Shown here: positions 1-8,193 of the stretch, one piece after another
How the letters are laid out: each line of letters begins with the position of its first letter
Numbering within the stretch: position 1 is the stretch's first letter
Assembly (NCBI RefSeq): GCF_000152705.1
Contig: NZ_CH672413.1
Location: 1,084,205 to 1,148,204, forward strand
DNA: 64,000 nt
Source of the DNA: Janibacter sp. HTCC2649
Lineage (GTDB): Bacteria > Actinomycetota > Actinomycetes > Actinomycetales > Dermatophilaceae
Reading direction: 5' to 3'
The notes under the pieces: generated by a model
Told to the model about the DNA's origin: nothing
Databases searched by the model: none
The model's input: only the letters and a program-made list of their open reading frames with translations
Program-made: the position numbers and the translations under genes

Positions 1-624
1 GATCGCGACCGCCCGCGCCTGCGGGCCGACGGGCAGGACATCCGACAGGCCGACGCTGGTGAGGTTGGCTCCGGACAGGTAGAGCAGCTCGAGGAAGGTG
101 CGATCAGGTCGATCCACGTGGCCCACGAACGATCCGGGCCACATCGCCTGCACCGCGAGAAAGAGGTAGGCGAACGCGAAGAGCAACACCGTGAAGGCCG
201 CCCCGACCGCGAACAGCTCGTCCTTGGTCACCCAGGAGTCCTCGAACATGTAGGAGACCAGACCGTAGGCCGTGTAGAAGTAGAAGAGCGACAGGGACGT
301 GTGCGCCAGCGCCACGATGACGGTGTTGTCATCCGCAATCACGGACCAGATCTCGAGGACCCCGGCTGGCAGACCGATGAGCACGGACAGCCACGTGAGC
401 GCGGGCGTGCTCCGGACCGTGAAGACGGCGATGGTGAGGGCACAGAGACTGAGCACGGTGAGAGCGACTCGCCCGTACTTGATGCCCTCCAGCCACGGCA
501 GCAGCACGATGACGAGCAGCTGCACAGCGAGAAGGAAGGCGGACGGTTGCTTGCGCAGCACTGCCGCCCAGCGCTGGGCGCGGGTCGGGGGCTCACGCAG
601 GTCGTCCCAGAGCTTCGTCTCCAT
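1..624 (-). CDS. Potassium-channel-like membrane protein (3' end beyond window)
   Basis: Reading leftwards from ATG at 624, 208 residues are open to the window edge, so the C-terminus is missing. The sequence shows a short basic cytoplasmic start (METKLWDDLREPPTRAQ), then about five hydrophobic segments (around residues 28-45, 52-68, 75-95, 103-125 and 137-160). A pore-loop-like stretch LSGANLTSVGLSDVLPVG follows near residues 185-202. The order of membrane segments followed by T-S-V-G-x-S-D resembles the two-TM ion-channel domain (Ion_trans_2), whose classic filter is TVGYGD; here Tyr-Gly is replaced by Leu-Ser. Function as a K+ or cation channel is inferred from this motif only. It diverges from the MauE-like gene across 54 bases. 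Confidence 0.6.
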   Translation of the reverse strand, partial: METKLWDDLREPPTRAQRWAAVLRKQPSAFLLAVQLLVIVLLPWLEGIKYGRVALTVLSLCALTIAVFTVRSTPALTWLSVLIGLPAGVLEIWSVIADDNTVIVALAHTSLSLFYFYTAYGLVSYMFEDSWVTKDELFAVGAAFTVLLFAFAYLFLAVQAMWPGSFVGHVDRPDRTFLELLYLSGANLTSVGLSDVLPVGPQARAVAI

Positions 625-678
625 GGCCGTCACTCTAAGCGGCCACGGCGGCCCGAGGTCCCGCCCTACGATGACGAC

Positions 679-1749
679 ATGCAGCACGACGCCTGGGTGA
701 TCGCGCCTCTCATCCTCATCGGCGTCATCGGACTGAGTGCCGCGACCAAGTGGGGCAAGGGGGCAGCTCTCCGCTCGGTCATCGCCAACCTGAACCTCCC
801 GACGTGGGTGCTGCCGTTGTGGTTGGCGCGCGCCATCCCGGGCATCGAGATCGTGCTGGTCGTCGGCCTTCTTGCCCCTTGGTCTCGAGTGTTCGAAGTG
901 GCGGCGACGGCCACGCTTGTCCTCATGCTGGCCTACTGGGCCCTCATCGCCCGTGGTCTCACGATCACGCCCCGACCCTCCTGCGGCTGCTTCGGCGACA
1001 TCAACCAGCCGATCTCGCGGCGGACCCTCATGCGCAACACCCTCCTCGTCGCCGCTGCAGGTGCCGCAGTGGCGCTGGCCGGCTCGGGCCGGACGGTCTG
1101 GTCGGTCCTGTCCGACGCCGGGACCCCGGAATGGCTGTGGCTGGGGTTGGCGTTGGTGGCCTGCACGGTGACCGCCCTCGTGCTCGGAGCGAAGGCCGAG
1201 GCACCGGCGCCGTTCGTGTGGCAGGAACCCTCCCCTGACTTCGTCGCCGACACTGCCGTACCTCCCATGCCTGCCGTACCTGCCAGCGCAGGTGAGCCGG
1301 AAGAAGATGACTACGTCCGCACGCCGACGCCTGAGCTCCTGCTCCACGACCCCGGGGCTGGTCCGGTCACCCTCCCCGAGCTCGCGGCCAAGCGGGCCCA
1401 GCTGCTGGTCTTCGTCAACTGCTACTGCGCGTCGACCACGACAGTGTCCGCGCTGATCGAAGGGTGGCAGGAGCAACTCGCCCACGCCGATCTTCGCCTC
1501 GTCTTCTCGGTGCCGATCGCCGGTCGCTTCACGGGCAACGTCCCGCCGGGGACGCTGGTCGACCACGCAGGGGTGGCGTGGCGTCGGCTGCGCCTTGAGG
1601 ACTCACCGAGCGCGCTGCTCCTGGGTGCTGACGGCTACCTGGCCGGAGGGCCAGTGGACGGCATCGACGAGGTGCGCGACTTCGTCGAGGACGTCCGCGA
1701 CGCCTTGCGTGAAGCCGTGGCCTCAGTGGACGACGTCAGTCAGGAGTGA
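679..1749 (+). CDS. MauE-type membrane protein fused to a thioredoxin-like domain
   Basis: 356 residues. The N-terminal half is a MauE/DoxX-like four-helix membrane domain (helices near residues 8-20, 55-72, 76-95 and 115-135) with the family-typical motif PSCGCFGD near residue 100. A further helix near 155-172 leads to a thioredoxin-fold-like C-terminal half (about 230-350: LLVFVNCYCASTT, strand-helix pattern, LLGADGYLAGGPVDGI). MauE proteins are linked to disulfide handling for methylamine dehydrogenase maturation; here the substrate is unknown. The C-terminal part has C-Y-C rather than the CxxC of an active thioredoxin. ATG 679 is chosen because TACGAT at 667-672 lies 6 bases upstream, a leaderless -10. 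An upstream in-frame extension would overlap the divergent gene. Confidence 0.72.
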   Translation: MQHDAWVIAPLILIGVIGLSAATKWGKGAALRSVIANLNLPTWVLPLWLARAIPGIEIVLVVGLLAPWSRVFEVAATATLVLMLAYWALIARGLTITPRPSCGCFGDINQPISRRTLMRNTLLVAAAGAAVALAGSGRTVWSVLSDAGTPEWLWLGLALVACTVTALVLGAKAEAPAPFVWQEPSPDFVADTAVPPMPAVPASAGEPEEDDYVRTPTPELLLHDPGAGPVTLPELAAKRAQLLVFVNCYCASTTTVSALIEGWQEQLAHADLRLVFSVPIAGRFTGNVPPGTLVDHAGVAWRRLRLEDSPSALLLGADGYLAGGPVDGIDEVRDFVEDVRDALREAVASVDDVSQE

Positions 1750-1750
1750 C

Positions 1751-1776
1751 AGCTCACCGTTGGTGACCGGTGAGCT
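1751..1776. terminator. Shared hairpin between convergent genes
   Basis: AGCTCACCG (1751-1759) and CGGTGAGCT (1768-1776) form a perfect 9-bp stem with an 8-base loop. It sits right after the MauE-like stop (1749) and overlaps the last codons of the convergent ftsK. It probably acts as a bidirectional terminator; there is no clear T-run on either side. Confidence 0.5.
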
Positions 1777-4528
1777 CCCACGCGTCCTCGCTGTCCTCAT
1801 CGTCCTCGTCCCACGACTCCACCTGGGGCCGACTCGCCAGACCGGCGGCGACCGCATCGGGGCCGTAGCGGTCGGTCGGGACCTGCTGCGTCTGCGCGCT
1901 CGACGGCGTCACGGACGTCACGGGCGGCGCGTCGATCGACGGGACACCAGCCTGGGGCACCTCATCGGTGGCCTCGTTGTCGAAGGCCGGGTCCTCGTCG
2001 GGGATGTCGTCGCCGCGCAGGAGCGCGAGCGTCGTCTCGAGGTCGTCGGGCCGCACGAGCACGTCGCGCGCCTTGGAACCCTCTGAGGGTCCGACGACGC
2101 CACGGGACTCGAGGAGGTCCATGAGACGCCCGGCCTTGGCGAAGCCGACGCGCAGCTTGCGCTGAAGCATCGACGTCGAGCCGAACTGGGTCGTCACGAC
2201 GAGCTCGGTGGCCTGCAGCAGCAGGTCGAGGTCGTCGCCGATGTCGTCGTCGAGGTTCTTCTTCGCCGCGACGACGGTGACGTCCTCGCGGTAGGTCGGC
2301 TTGAGCTGACCGGTGACGTGGGCGACGGCGTCCTGGATCTCGGTCTCGGTGACCCAGGCACCCTGCACGCGCATCGGCTTGCTGGCGCCCATGGGCAGGA
2401 ACAGCGCGTCACCCTGACCGAGGAGCTTCTCGGCACCGGGCTGGTCGAGGACGACGCGGCTGTCGGCGAGCGAGGACGTCGCGAATGCCATACGGCTCGG
2501 CACGTTGGCCTTGATGAGTCCGGTGACCACGTCGACCGACGGTCGCTGCGTCGCGAGCACGAGGTGGATACCGGCGGCACGGGCGAGCTGGGTGATGCGG
2601 ACGATGCACTCCTCGACGTCACGAGGGGCAACCATCATGAGGTCGGCGAGCTCGTCGACGACGACGAGGAGGTAGGGGTAGGGCTGGATGACCCTCTTCG
2701 AGCCCGGCAGCGGCTGGACCTTGCCGGACTTCACCGCCTTGTTGAAGTCATCGACGTGCTTGTAGCCGTAGGCCGCGAGGTCGTCGTAGCGCTGGTCCAT
2801 CTCGCGCACGACCCACTGGAGGGCCTCGGCGGCCTTCTTGGGGTTGGTGATGATCGGCGTGATGAGGTGCGGAATGCCTTCGTATGCCGTGAGCTCGACT
2901 CGCTTGGGGTCGACGAGCACCATGCGCACCTCGTCGGGCGTCGCCCGCATGAGAATCGAGGTGATCATCGAGTTCACGAAGCTCGACTTGCCCGAGCCCG
3001 TGGCGCCGGCGACGAGCAGGTGGGGCATCTTCGCGAGGTTGGCGATGACGTAGCCACCCTCGACGTCCTTGCCGACACCCATGACCATCGGGTGGTGGTT
3101 GTCGCGCGCGACCCGGCTGCGCAGGACGTCGCCGAGGCAGACCATCTCCTTGTCCGGGTTCGGGATCTCGATGCCGATCGCGGACTTGCCGGGAATGGGA
3201 CTGAGGATGCGCACGTCAGCCGAGGCGACGGCATACGCAATGTTCTTGGACAGCGCGGTGACGCGCTCGACCTTGATGCCGGGGCCGAGCTCGACGATGT
3301 AGCGGGTGACCGTCGGTCCGCGGGTGAAACCGGTGACCTGGGCGTCGATGCCGAACTCGTCCAGGACGTTGGTCAGGGACTCGACGACGCGGTCGTTGGC
3401 CTCGGAGCGCTCCTTGTGCGGTGCACCCTGCTTGAGGACGGAGTTGTCGGGAAGCGTGTAGGTCACGTCGCCGGCGAGTGACAGCTGCTCGACGCGAGCC
3501 GGAAGTGGAGTCGTCGGCGGTGCTTCGAGCCGGGTCGGCTCGAGCGGCGCCTTGACGGTCGCGGACGGAGCGAGGACACCGGGCGCAGTCGGGCGCTTCT
3601 CTCCGGGACGCGGGCCACCCTCCTCCGGCACCGGGGTGGTGTCCATGGCGGGGCGGTTCTTGCGACCCTTGCCGCCGACGCGGTCCTCGTAGGCGACGAT
3701 CGCGGCCTGTTCGAAGGCCTCGTCACCGACCAGGGGCTCATCGGCGAGGGCGCGCGTGCGGCGCGGCTTCTTGACGGGCAGACCGTCCGCATCGTCTTCT
3801 TCGGCGTATGCCGGGTGGCCCAGAAGCGTTGCGCGCAACTGGTCGAAGCGGTCCGGGATCTCGTGCACGGGCGTCGCCGTGAGGACGAGCAGGCCGAAGA
3901 TCCCGATGAGGATGAGGAGCGGGATGGTGCCGTAGATCGAGACCGCGGCCTGGAGCGGGCTCGACGCGAGGAAGCCGATGATCCCGCCGCCGGCGCGCAT
4001 GCCGTCGGCGCCTGCCGGGGGCTCGGGGATGCCGGCAGCGACGTGGACGATGCCGGTGGCCGCGAAGGCGAGCAGGGTGGTTCCGATGGCCATGCGGTTG
4101 GTCGCGGGGTGCTCACGCGGGGTGCGCCACAGGTGAAGGCCGAAGAGCAGCAGGACGATCGGGACGGCATACGCGACTCGACCGAAGGTTCCGGCGACGA
4201 CGGCGTGGGTGACCTCACCGACGATGCCGTTGAGGCCCCACCACTCTCGGGCGGCGACGACGACGGCCAGCGCGATGAGGGTCAGACCGGCTCCGTCGCG
4301 ACGGTGCTCGGGCTCGAGGTCCTGGCCTGCGTGCGACACCTTGCGGACCGTGCCGCCGGTGGCGTGGGCCAGACCCATCCAGGCTCCGCGCACTGCGGCG
4401 ACGGGCATGGGTGCGCCGCCCTTGGCCGGCGCCTTCTTGCGGCTCGCGGGACGGGCGGGTGCGCGGCGGTTCGCCGGCCGGCCGGAAGCCGGGCGTGAGC
4501 GCGCAGGAGAAGTCGAACGGGAGGCCAT
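1754..4528 (-). CDS. ftsK: DNA translocase FtsK/SpoIIIE
   Basis: 924 residues from ATG 4528. FtsK pumps chromosomal DNA at the division septum and activates dimer resolution. Visible parts: an Arg/Ala/Pro-rich N-terminus; four membrane helices between about residues 75 and 220; a long charged linker; then the motor with Walker A GATGSGKSS near residue 512, Walker B YLLVVVDELADLMM near 600 and LATQRPSVDVVTG. A C-terminal winged-helix gamma domain (TQFGSTSMLQRKLRVGFAKA, LLESRGVVGPSEGSKARDVLV) reads orienting polar sequences. The GTG at 4537 is rejected as start because it lies inside TAGGGT (4536-4541), a -10 that sits 7 bases before ATG 4528, so the mRNA is probably leaderless. The N-terminal helices and gamma domain argue against a type VII secretion EccC ATPase. 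Confidence 0.97.
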   Translation of the reverse strand: MASRSTSPARSRPASGRPANRRAPARPASRKKAPAKGGAPMPVAAVRGAWMGLAHATGGTVRKVSHAGQDLEPEHRRDGAGLTLIALAVVVAAREWWGLNGIVGEVTHAVVAGTFGRVAYAVPIVLLLFGLHLWRTPREHPATNRMAIGTTLLAFAATGIVHVAAGIPEPPAGADGMRAGGGIIGFLASSPLQAAVSIYGTIPLLILIGIFGLLVLTATPVHEIPDRFDQLRATLLGHPAYAEEDDADGLPVKKPRRTRALADEPLVGDEAFEQAAIVAYEDRVGGKGRKNRPAMDTTPVPEEGGPRPGEKRPTAPGVLAPSATVKAPLEPTRLEAPPTTPLPARVEQLSLAGDVTYTLPDNSVLKQGAPHKERSEANDRVVESLTNVLDEFGIDAQVTGFTRGPTVTRYIVELGPGIKVERVTALSKNIAYAVASADVRILSPIPGKSAIGIEIPNPDKEMVCLGDVLRSRVARDNHHPMVMGVGKDVEGGYVIANLAKMPHLLVAGATGSGKSSFVNSMITSILMRATPDEVRMVLVDPKRVELTAYEGIPHLITPIITNPKKAAEALQWVVREMDQRYDDLAAYGYKHVDDFNKAVKSGKVQPLPGSKRVIQPYPYLLVVVDELADLMMVAPRDVEECIVRITQLARAAGIHLVLATQRPSVDVVTGLIKANVPSRMAFATSSLADSRVVLDQPGAEKLLGQGDALFLPMGASKPMRVQGAWVTETEIQDAVAHVTGQLKPTYREDVTVVAAKKNLDDDIGDDLDLLLQATELVVTTQFGSTSMLQRKLRVGFAKAGRLMDLLESRGVVGPSEGSKARDVLVRPDDLETTLALLRGDDIPDEDPAFDNEATDEVPQAGVPSIDAPPVTSVTPSSAQTQQVPTDRYGPDAVAAGLASRPQVESWDEDDEDSEDAWELTGHQR

Positions 4529-4589
4529 GCTCCGCACCCTAGGCGAAAGTCACCCCAGACACACGTGTCACACGCGCAACACCTCGACC

Positions 4590-4664
4590 CGACTTCGTGC
4601 CCCGTACGGACACGGAAACGGAGGCCTTCGGCCGACGACCGTGTCCGTAAGGGGCACGAAGTCG
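4590..4664. repeat. Very long inverted repeat (26-bp arms)
   Basis: The arms are 4590-4615 and 4639-4664, starting CGACTTCGTGCCCC and ending GGGGCACGAAGTCG. By hand 25 of 26 positions pair, with one mismatch (G at 4604 against T-derived pairing at 4650). The 23-base loop contains a smaller GGCC-TTC-GGCC hairpin. It starts 7 bases beyond the sdhB stop and lies upstream of ftsK. It could be the sdh terminator, but there is no T-run and the stem is far longer than usual, so a REP-like repeat element is equally possible. Confidence 0.8.
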
Positions 4665-4671
4665 CAGATTC

Positions 4672-5448
4672 TCAGACCTCGGCGCGGCCGTCGTTGTCCT
4701 TGTTGCGGACGCCGATCTTGCTCCCGAGCCACACCAGGGGGTCGAACTTGCGGTCCACGACCCGCTCCTTGAGCGGGATGATCGCGTTGTCGGTGATCTT
4801 GATGCCCTCGGGACACACCTCGGTGCAGCACTTGGTGATGTTGCACATGCCGAGGCCGGCAGCGTCCTGGGCGAGCGCCCGCCGGTCGTTCGTGTCGAGC
4901 GGGTGCATGTCGAGCTCGGCGTAGCGCAGGAAGAAGCGGGGGCCTGCGAACGCCTCCTTGTTCTCCTCGTGGTCTCGCACGACGTGGCAGGTGTTCTGAC
5001 ACAGGAAGCACTCGATGCACTTGCGGAACTCCTGGCCGCGCTCCACGTCGATCTGCTGCATGCGGCGCTTGCCATCGGCGTCACGCTCAGGTGGCGCGAA
5101 GGCCGGCACCTCCTTGGCCTTCTCGTAGTTGAACGAGACGTCGGAGACCAGGTCTCGGATGATCGGGAAACTGCGCATCGGCGTGACCGTGATGACCTCG
5201 TCCTGCTCGAAGTCCGAGAGCCGGCACATGCACATGAGGCGCGGCTTGCCGTTGACCTCGGCGCTGCACGAGCCGCACTTGCCCGCCTTGCAGTTCCAGC
5301 GCACCGCGAGGTCGCCAGCCTGGGTCCCCTGCACTCGATGGATCGCGTCGAGCACGACCTCACCCTCGGAGACCTCGACGGGATAGTCCTTGATCTCCCC
5401 GCCGGAGGAGTCCCCGCGCCAGATCTTCAGGTTCAGCGTGTAACTCAT
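4672..5448 (-). CDS. sdhB: Succinate dehydrogenase iron-sulfur subunit
   Basis: 258 residues. It carries electrons from SdhA through three Fe-S centres to the membrane subunit. The [2Fe-2S] motif CKAGKCGSC with a downstream CMC is in the N-terminal ferredoxin domain (about residues 50-85). The [4Fe-4S] and [3Fe-4S] motifs CIECFLCQNTC and CNITKCCTEVCPEG are in the C-terminal domain. The start MSYTLNLKIWRG at 5448 overlaps the sdhA stop as ATGA; an open extension further upstream is only sdhA in another frame. The length and motifs match the Sdh1-type enzyme of mycobacteria. It is the last gene of the sdhC-sdhA-sdhB operon, followed by the long inverted repeat. Confidence 0.96.
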   Translation of the reverse strand: MSYTLNLKIWRGDSSGGEIKDYPVEVSEGEVVLDAIHRVQGTQAGDLAVRWNCKAGKCGSCSAEVNGKPRLMCMCRLSDFEQDEVITVTPMRSFPIIRDLVSDVSFNYEKAKEVPAFAPPERDADGKRRMQQIDVERGQEFRKCIECFLCQNTCHVVRDHEENKEAFAGPRFFLRYAELDMHPLDTNDRRALAQDAAGLGMCNITKCCTEVCPEGIKITDNAIIPLKERVVDRKFDPLVWLGSKIGVRNKDNDGRAEV

Positions 5449-7310
5449 GCGAAGTACCCCTTCAGCTCTTCGGGCATCTCGGGCAACGGCTTCTCGTGGA
5501 GGTCGACGCCCGTGCCTTCGGCATTGAGGGTCACCACGAGGTTCTTGGTCCCCCACTCCGCACTCGGGCCGGGGAAGTCGTCTCGGGTGTGGCCGCCACG
5601 GGACTCCTCGCGAGCGAGGGCCGCCTTGGCGATGCACTCACTGACGATGAGCATGTTGCGCAGGTCGAGCGCCAGGTGCCAGCCGGGGTTGTACTGCCGG
5701 TGTCCCTCGACGACCATCGTGGTGGCCCGCGCCTTGAACGCCTCGATCTCGCTGAGCGACTCCTCGAGCTCGGAAGCCGTCCGGATGATCCCGACGAGGT
5801 CGTTCATCGACTGCTGGAGGTCGGACTGGATCGTGTAGGGGTTCTCCCCGCCCTCGACCTCGAACGGCGCCAGAGCGCTCGTCTGGGCAACCTTCACGTC
5901 CGCCTCATCGACCTTCGGTCGTGTCTCGCCCAGCGAAGCGGCGTATGCCGTCGCGGCCTCTCCCGCTCGTTTGCCGAAGACGAGCAGGTCGCCGAGCGAG
6001 TTCCCGCCGAGTCGGTTGGAGCCGTGCATGCCTCCGGAACACTCGCCCACGGCATACAGACCGGTCACCGCACTCTCCTGGGTGTCGGCGTCGACCTCGA
6101 CACCACCCATGACGTAGTGGCAGGTCGGGCCGATCTCCATCGGCTCCGCGGTGATGTCGACGTCGGCCAGCTCCTTGAACTGGTGGTACATCGACGGCAG
6201 GCGCTTGCGGATGAACTCGGGAGTGCGCCGGGAGGCGATGTCGAGGTAGATGCCGCCGTGCGGCGTGCCTCGGCCGGCCTTGATCTCGGAGTTGATGGCG
6301 CGCGCGACCTCGTCGCGGGGCAACAGCTCGGGTGGTCGCCGGTTGTTCTTCTTGTCGTCGTACCAGCGGTCGGCTTCCTCGATCGTGTCCGCTGTCTCGG
6401 CCTTGAAGAAGTCCGGGATGTAGTCGAACATGAAGCGCTCGCCCTCGGAGTTCTTGAGGATGCCGCCGTCACCGCGCACGGACTCGGTGACGAGCAGGCC
6501 CTTGACCGAGGGCGGCCAGACCATGCCCGTCGGGTGGAACTGCACGAACTCCATGTTGATGAGGCTGGCCCCCGCCCGCATGGCCAGTGCATGGCCGTCG
6601 CCGGTGTACTCCCAGGAGTTCGACGTCACCTTGAAGGACTTGCCGATGCCGCCGGTGGCGAGGATGACACTGGGGGTGTCGAAGACGATGAAGCGACCGG
6701 ACTCTCGCCAGTAGGCGAACGCGCCCGCGATCTTGCCGTCGGCCTTGAAGAGGTCGGTGACGGTGCACTCCATGAAGACGTCGATGCCCAGGGCGACCGC
6801 GCGCTGCTGCAGGGTGCGGATCATCTCGAGGCCGGTGCGGTCACCGACGTGCGCGAGGCGGGCGTACTTGTGGCCGCCGAAGTCGCGCTGGCTGATCAGC
6901 CCGTCCTCGGTGCGGTCGAACAGTGCTCCCCAGTCCTCCAGCTCCATGACCCGCTCGGGCGCCTCCTGCGCGTGCAGCTGCGCCATCCGCCAGTTGTTGA
7001 GCATCTTCCCGCCACGCATGGTGTCGCGGAAGTGCACCTCCCAGTTGTCCTCGGGATAGAGGTTGCCCATCGAGGCTGCGATGCCGCCCTCGGCCATCAC
7101 GGTGTGGGCCTTGCCGAGCAGCGACTTGCAGACGACCGCAACCCGGGCGCCGGAGTCGTGGGCAGCGATCGCCGCGCGGAGCCCGGCCCCGCCGGCGCCG
7201 ACCACGACCACGTCGTAGCTGTGGCGCTCCATGCCGCCTTGGGCGTCGCCGGACATCGCGTTGCCGGTCATCGGGTGCCGGCCCTCGCCGGGGGCAGAGG
7301 TTTCGGTCAT
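5445..7310 (-). CDS. sdhA: Succinate dehydrogenase flavoprotein subunit
   Basis: 621 residues. It oxidises succinate to fumarate on covalent FAD in the TCA cycle and respiratory chain. The N-terminus has the FAD dinucleotide fold DVVVVGAGGAGLRAA near residue 35. AHTVMAEGGIAASMGN carries the His expected to bind FAD covalently. FHPTGMV and GGMHGSNRLGGNSLGDLLVFG are typical of the family. The C-terminal helical domain (MNDLVGIIRT, HRQYNPGWHLALDLRNML) and a capping domain follow. ATG 7310 overlaps the sdhC stop (ATGA), and its own stop overlaps the sdhB start. The N-terminus has about 30 extra polar residues before the Rossmann fold, with further Met codons, so the exact start is a little uncertain. 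Confidence 0.96.
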   Translation of the reverse strand: MTETSAPGEGRHPMTGNAMSGDAQGGMERHSYDVVVVGAGGAGLRAAIAAHDSGARVAVVCKSLLGKAHTVMAEGGIAASMGNLYPEDNWEVHFRDTMRGGKMLNNWRMAQLHAQEAPERVMELEDWGALFDRTEDGLISQRDFGGHKYARLAHVGDRTGLEMIRTLQQRAVALGIDVFMECTVTDLFKADGKIAGAFAYWRESGRFIVFDTPSVILATGGIGKSFKVTSNSWEYTGDGHALAMRAGASLINMEFVQFHPTGMVWPPSVKGLLVTESVRGDGGILKNSEGERFMFDYIPDFFKAETADTIEEADRWYDDKKNNRRPPELLPRDEVARAINSEIKAGRGTPHGGIYLDIASRRTPEFIRKRLPSMYHQFKELADVDITAEPMEIGPTCHYVMGGVEVDADTQESAVTGLYAVGECSGGMHGSNRLGGNSLGDLLVFGKRAGEAATAYAASLGETRPKVDEADVKVAQTSALAPFEVEGGENPYTIQSDLQQSMNDLVGIIRTASELEESLSEIEAFKARATTMVVEGHRQYNPGWHLALDLRNMLIVSECIAKAALAREESRGGHTRDDFPGPSAEWGTKNLVVTLNAEGTGVDLHEKPLPEMPEELKGYFA

Positions 7311-8107
7311 CAGAAGAACCTCACGTCGTCGATCACGCCCGCCGCCAGCAACCAGATGTAGAGGTCGACGAGGGCGACGGAGAACAGGGACACCCACGCA
7401 TAGCGGGCATGGTTGACGTTCAGCTTCGAGACCCAGGTCCACAGCTTGTAGCGCACCGGGTGCTTGGAGAAGTGCCGCAGCCGGCCGCCCACCGTGTGCC
7501 GACACGAGTGGCACGAGAGCGTGTAGAGCCAGATGAAGGCGACGTTGATCATCATCAGCAACGTGCCGAGGCCCATGTGGCCCCACTCGTGCTCGGCATT
7601 GCGGAAGGCCAGCACCACGTCAAAGGTCAGGACGAGCGCGACGACCACCGCGGCATACCAGAACCAGCGATGGATGTTCTGAAGGATCAACGGGAAGCGG
7701 GTCTCACCGGAGTAGCTCGAGTGCGGCTCGGCCACGGCACAGGCCGGCGGCGAGAGCCAGAACGCGCGGTAGTAGGCCTTGCGGTAGTAGTAGCAGGTCA
7801 TCCGGAAGCCCAGGGGGAAGATCAGGATGATCAGTGCTGCGGAGAACGGGAATGCCTTGAAGGGTTGCCCGAAGTCCGACGCCCCCTCGACGCAGTCGCC
7901 CAGACAGGGTGAGTAGAAGGGCGACAGATAGGGCGAGGCGTAGTAGTCGCGCCCCATGAACGCGCGCACCGTCGCGTAGACGACGAAGGCGGTGAACACC
8001 ACGAACGTCACCAGTGGCGCAAGCCACCAGCGGTCCTCGCGAAGGGTGCGCGCCTCGATCCCGGCCCGCGTCGGTCCTCGTACGCCGGTCAGCTCCGGAG
8101 TCGCCAC
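7310..8107 (-). CDS. sdhC: Succinate dehydrogenase membrane anchor (fused type)
   Basis: 265 residues with about five membrane helices (near 28-50, 85-105, 135-158, 175-200 and 235-255). It anchors SdhAB and passes electrons to menaquinone. Histidines in SCHSCRHTVGG and near the helices could serve heme or quinone, but I did not assign ligands. The size and the single fused subunit resemble the Sdh1 system of mycobacteria rather than separate SdhC and SdhD. The start is GTG 8107: AGGAGG lies 7 bases before it, whereas the GTG at 8113 would leave only one base of spacing. It is the first gene of the sdhCAB operon and is preceded by an inverted repeat at 8120-8156. Confidence 0.88.
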   Translation of the reverse strand: MATPELTGVRGPTRAGIEARTLREDRWWLAPLVTFVVFTAFVVYATVRAFMGRDYYASPYLSPFYSPCLGDCVEGASDFGQPFKAFPFSAALIILIFPLGFRMTCYYYRKAYYRAFWLSPPACAVAEPHSSYSGETRFPLILQNIHRWFWYAAVVVALVLTFDVVLAFRNAEHEWGHMGLGTLLMMINVAFIWLYTLSCHSCRHTVGGRLRHFSKHPVRYKLWTWVSKLNVNHARYAWVSLFSVALVDLYIWLLAAGVIDDVRFF

Positions 8108-8119
8108 CGCCACACCTCC

Positions 8120-8156
8120 TTGTGTTGGCTACACCTTGGTAGAAAAGCCAGCACAA
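8120..8156 (-). promoter_or_regulatory. Inverted repeat upstream of sdhC
   Basis: TTGTGTTGGCT (8120-8130) and AGCCAGCACAA (8146-8156) are inverted copies matching at 10 of 11 positions, 15 bases apart. They lie between the rnj stop and the sdhC ribosome-binding site, and the proximal arm touches the AAGGAGG. It could be a repressor operator or an mRNA hairpin that hides the ribosome-binding site. No regulator can be named from sequence. Confidence 0.5.
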
Positions 8157-8193
8157 GGGAAGGGCGCCACGCGAACCACGCTCAGCCGCAGCC

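Noticed and set aside
2318..3481. Long plus-strand frame opposite ftsK
   Set aside because: Low-complexity His/Asp/Arg/Val composition typical of the antisense of a GC-rich gene; ftsK on the minus strand explains the region fully.
1754..4528. FtsK-like protein as a type VII secretion EccC ATPase for the ESX-like cluster
   Set aside because: It has one ATPase domain, four N-terminal membrane helices and a C-terminal winged helix, the FtsK/SpoIIIE plan, and lies 18 kb away.
4529..4537. GTG 4537 as the ftsK start
   Set aside because: It falls inside TAGGGT, the likely -10 that sits 7 bases before ATG 4528.
5496..7361. 621-codon plus-strand frame opposite sdhA
   Set aside because: Antisense of an intact sdhA with all FAD motifs; no independent signals.
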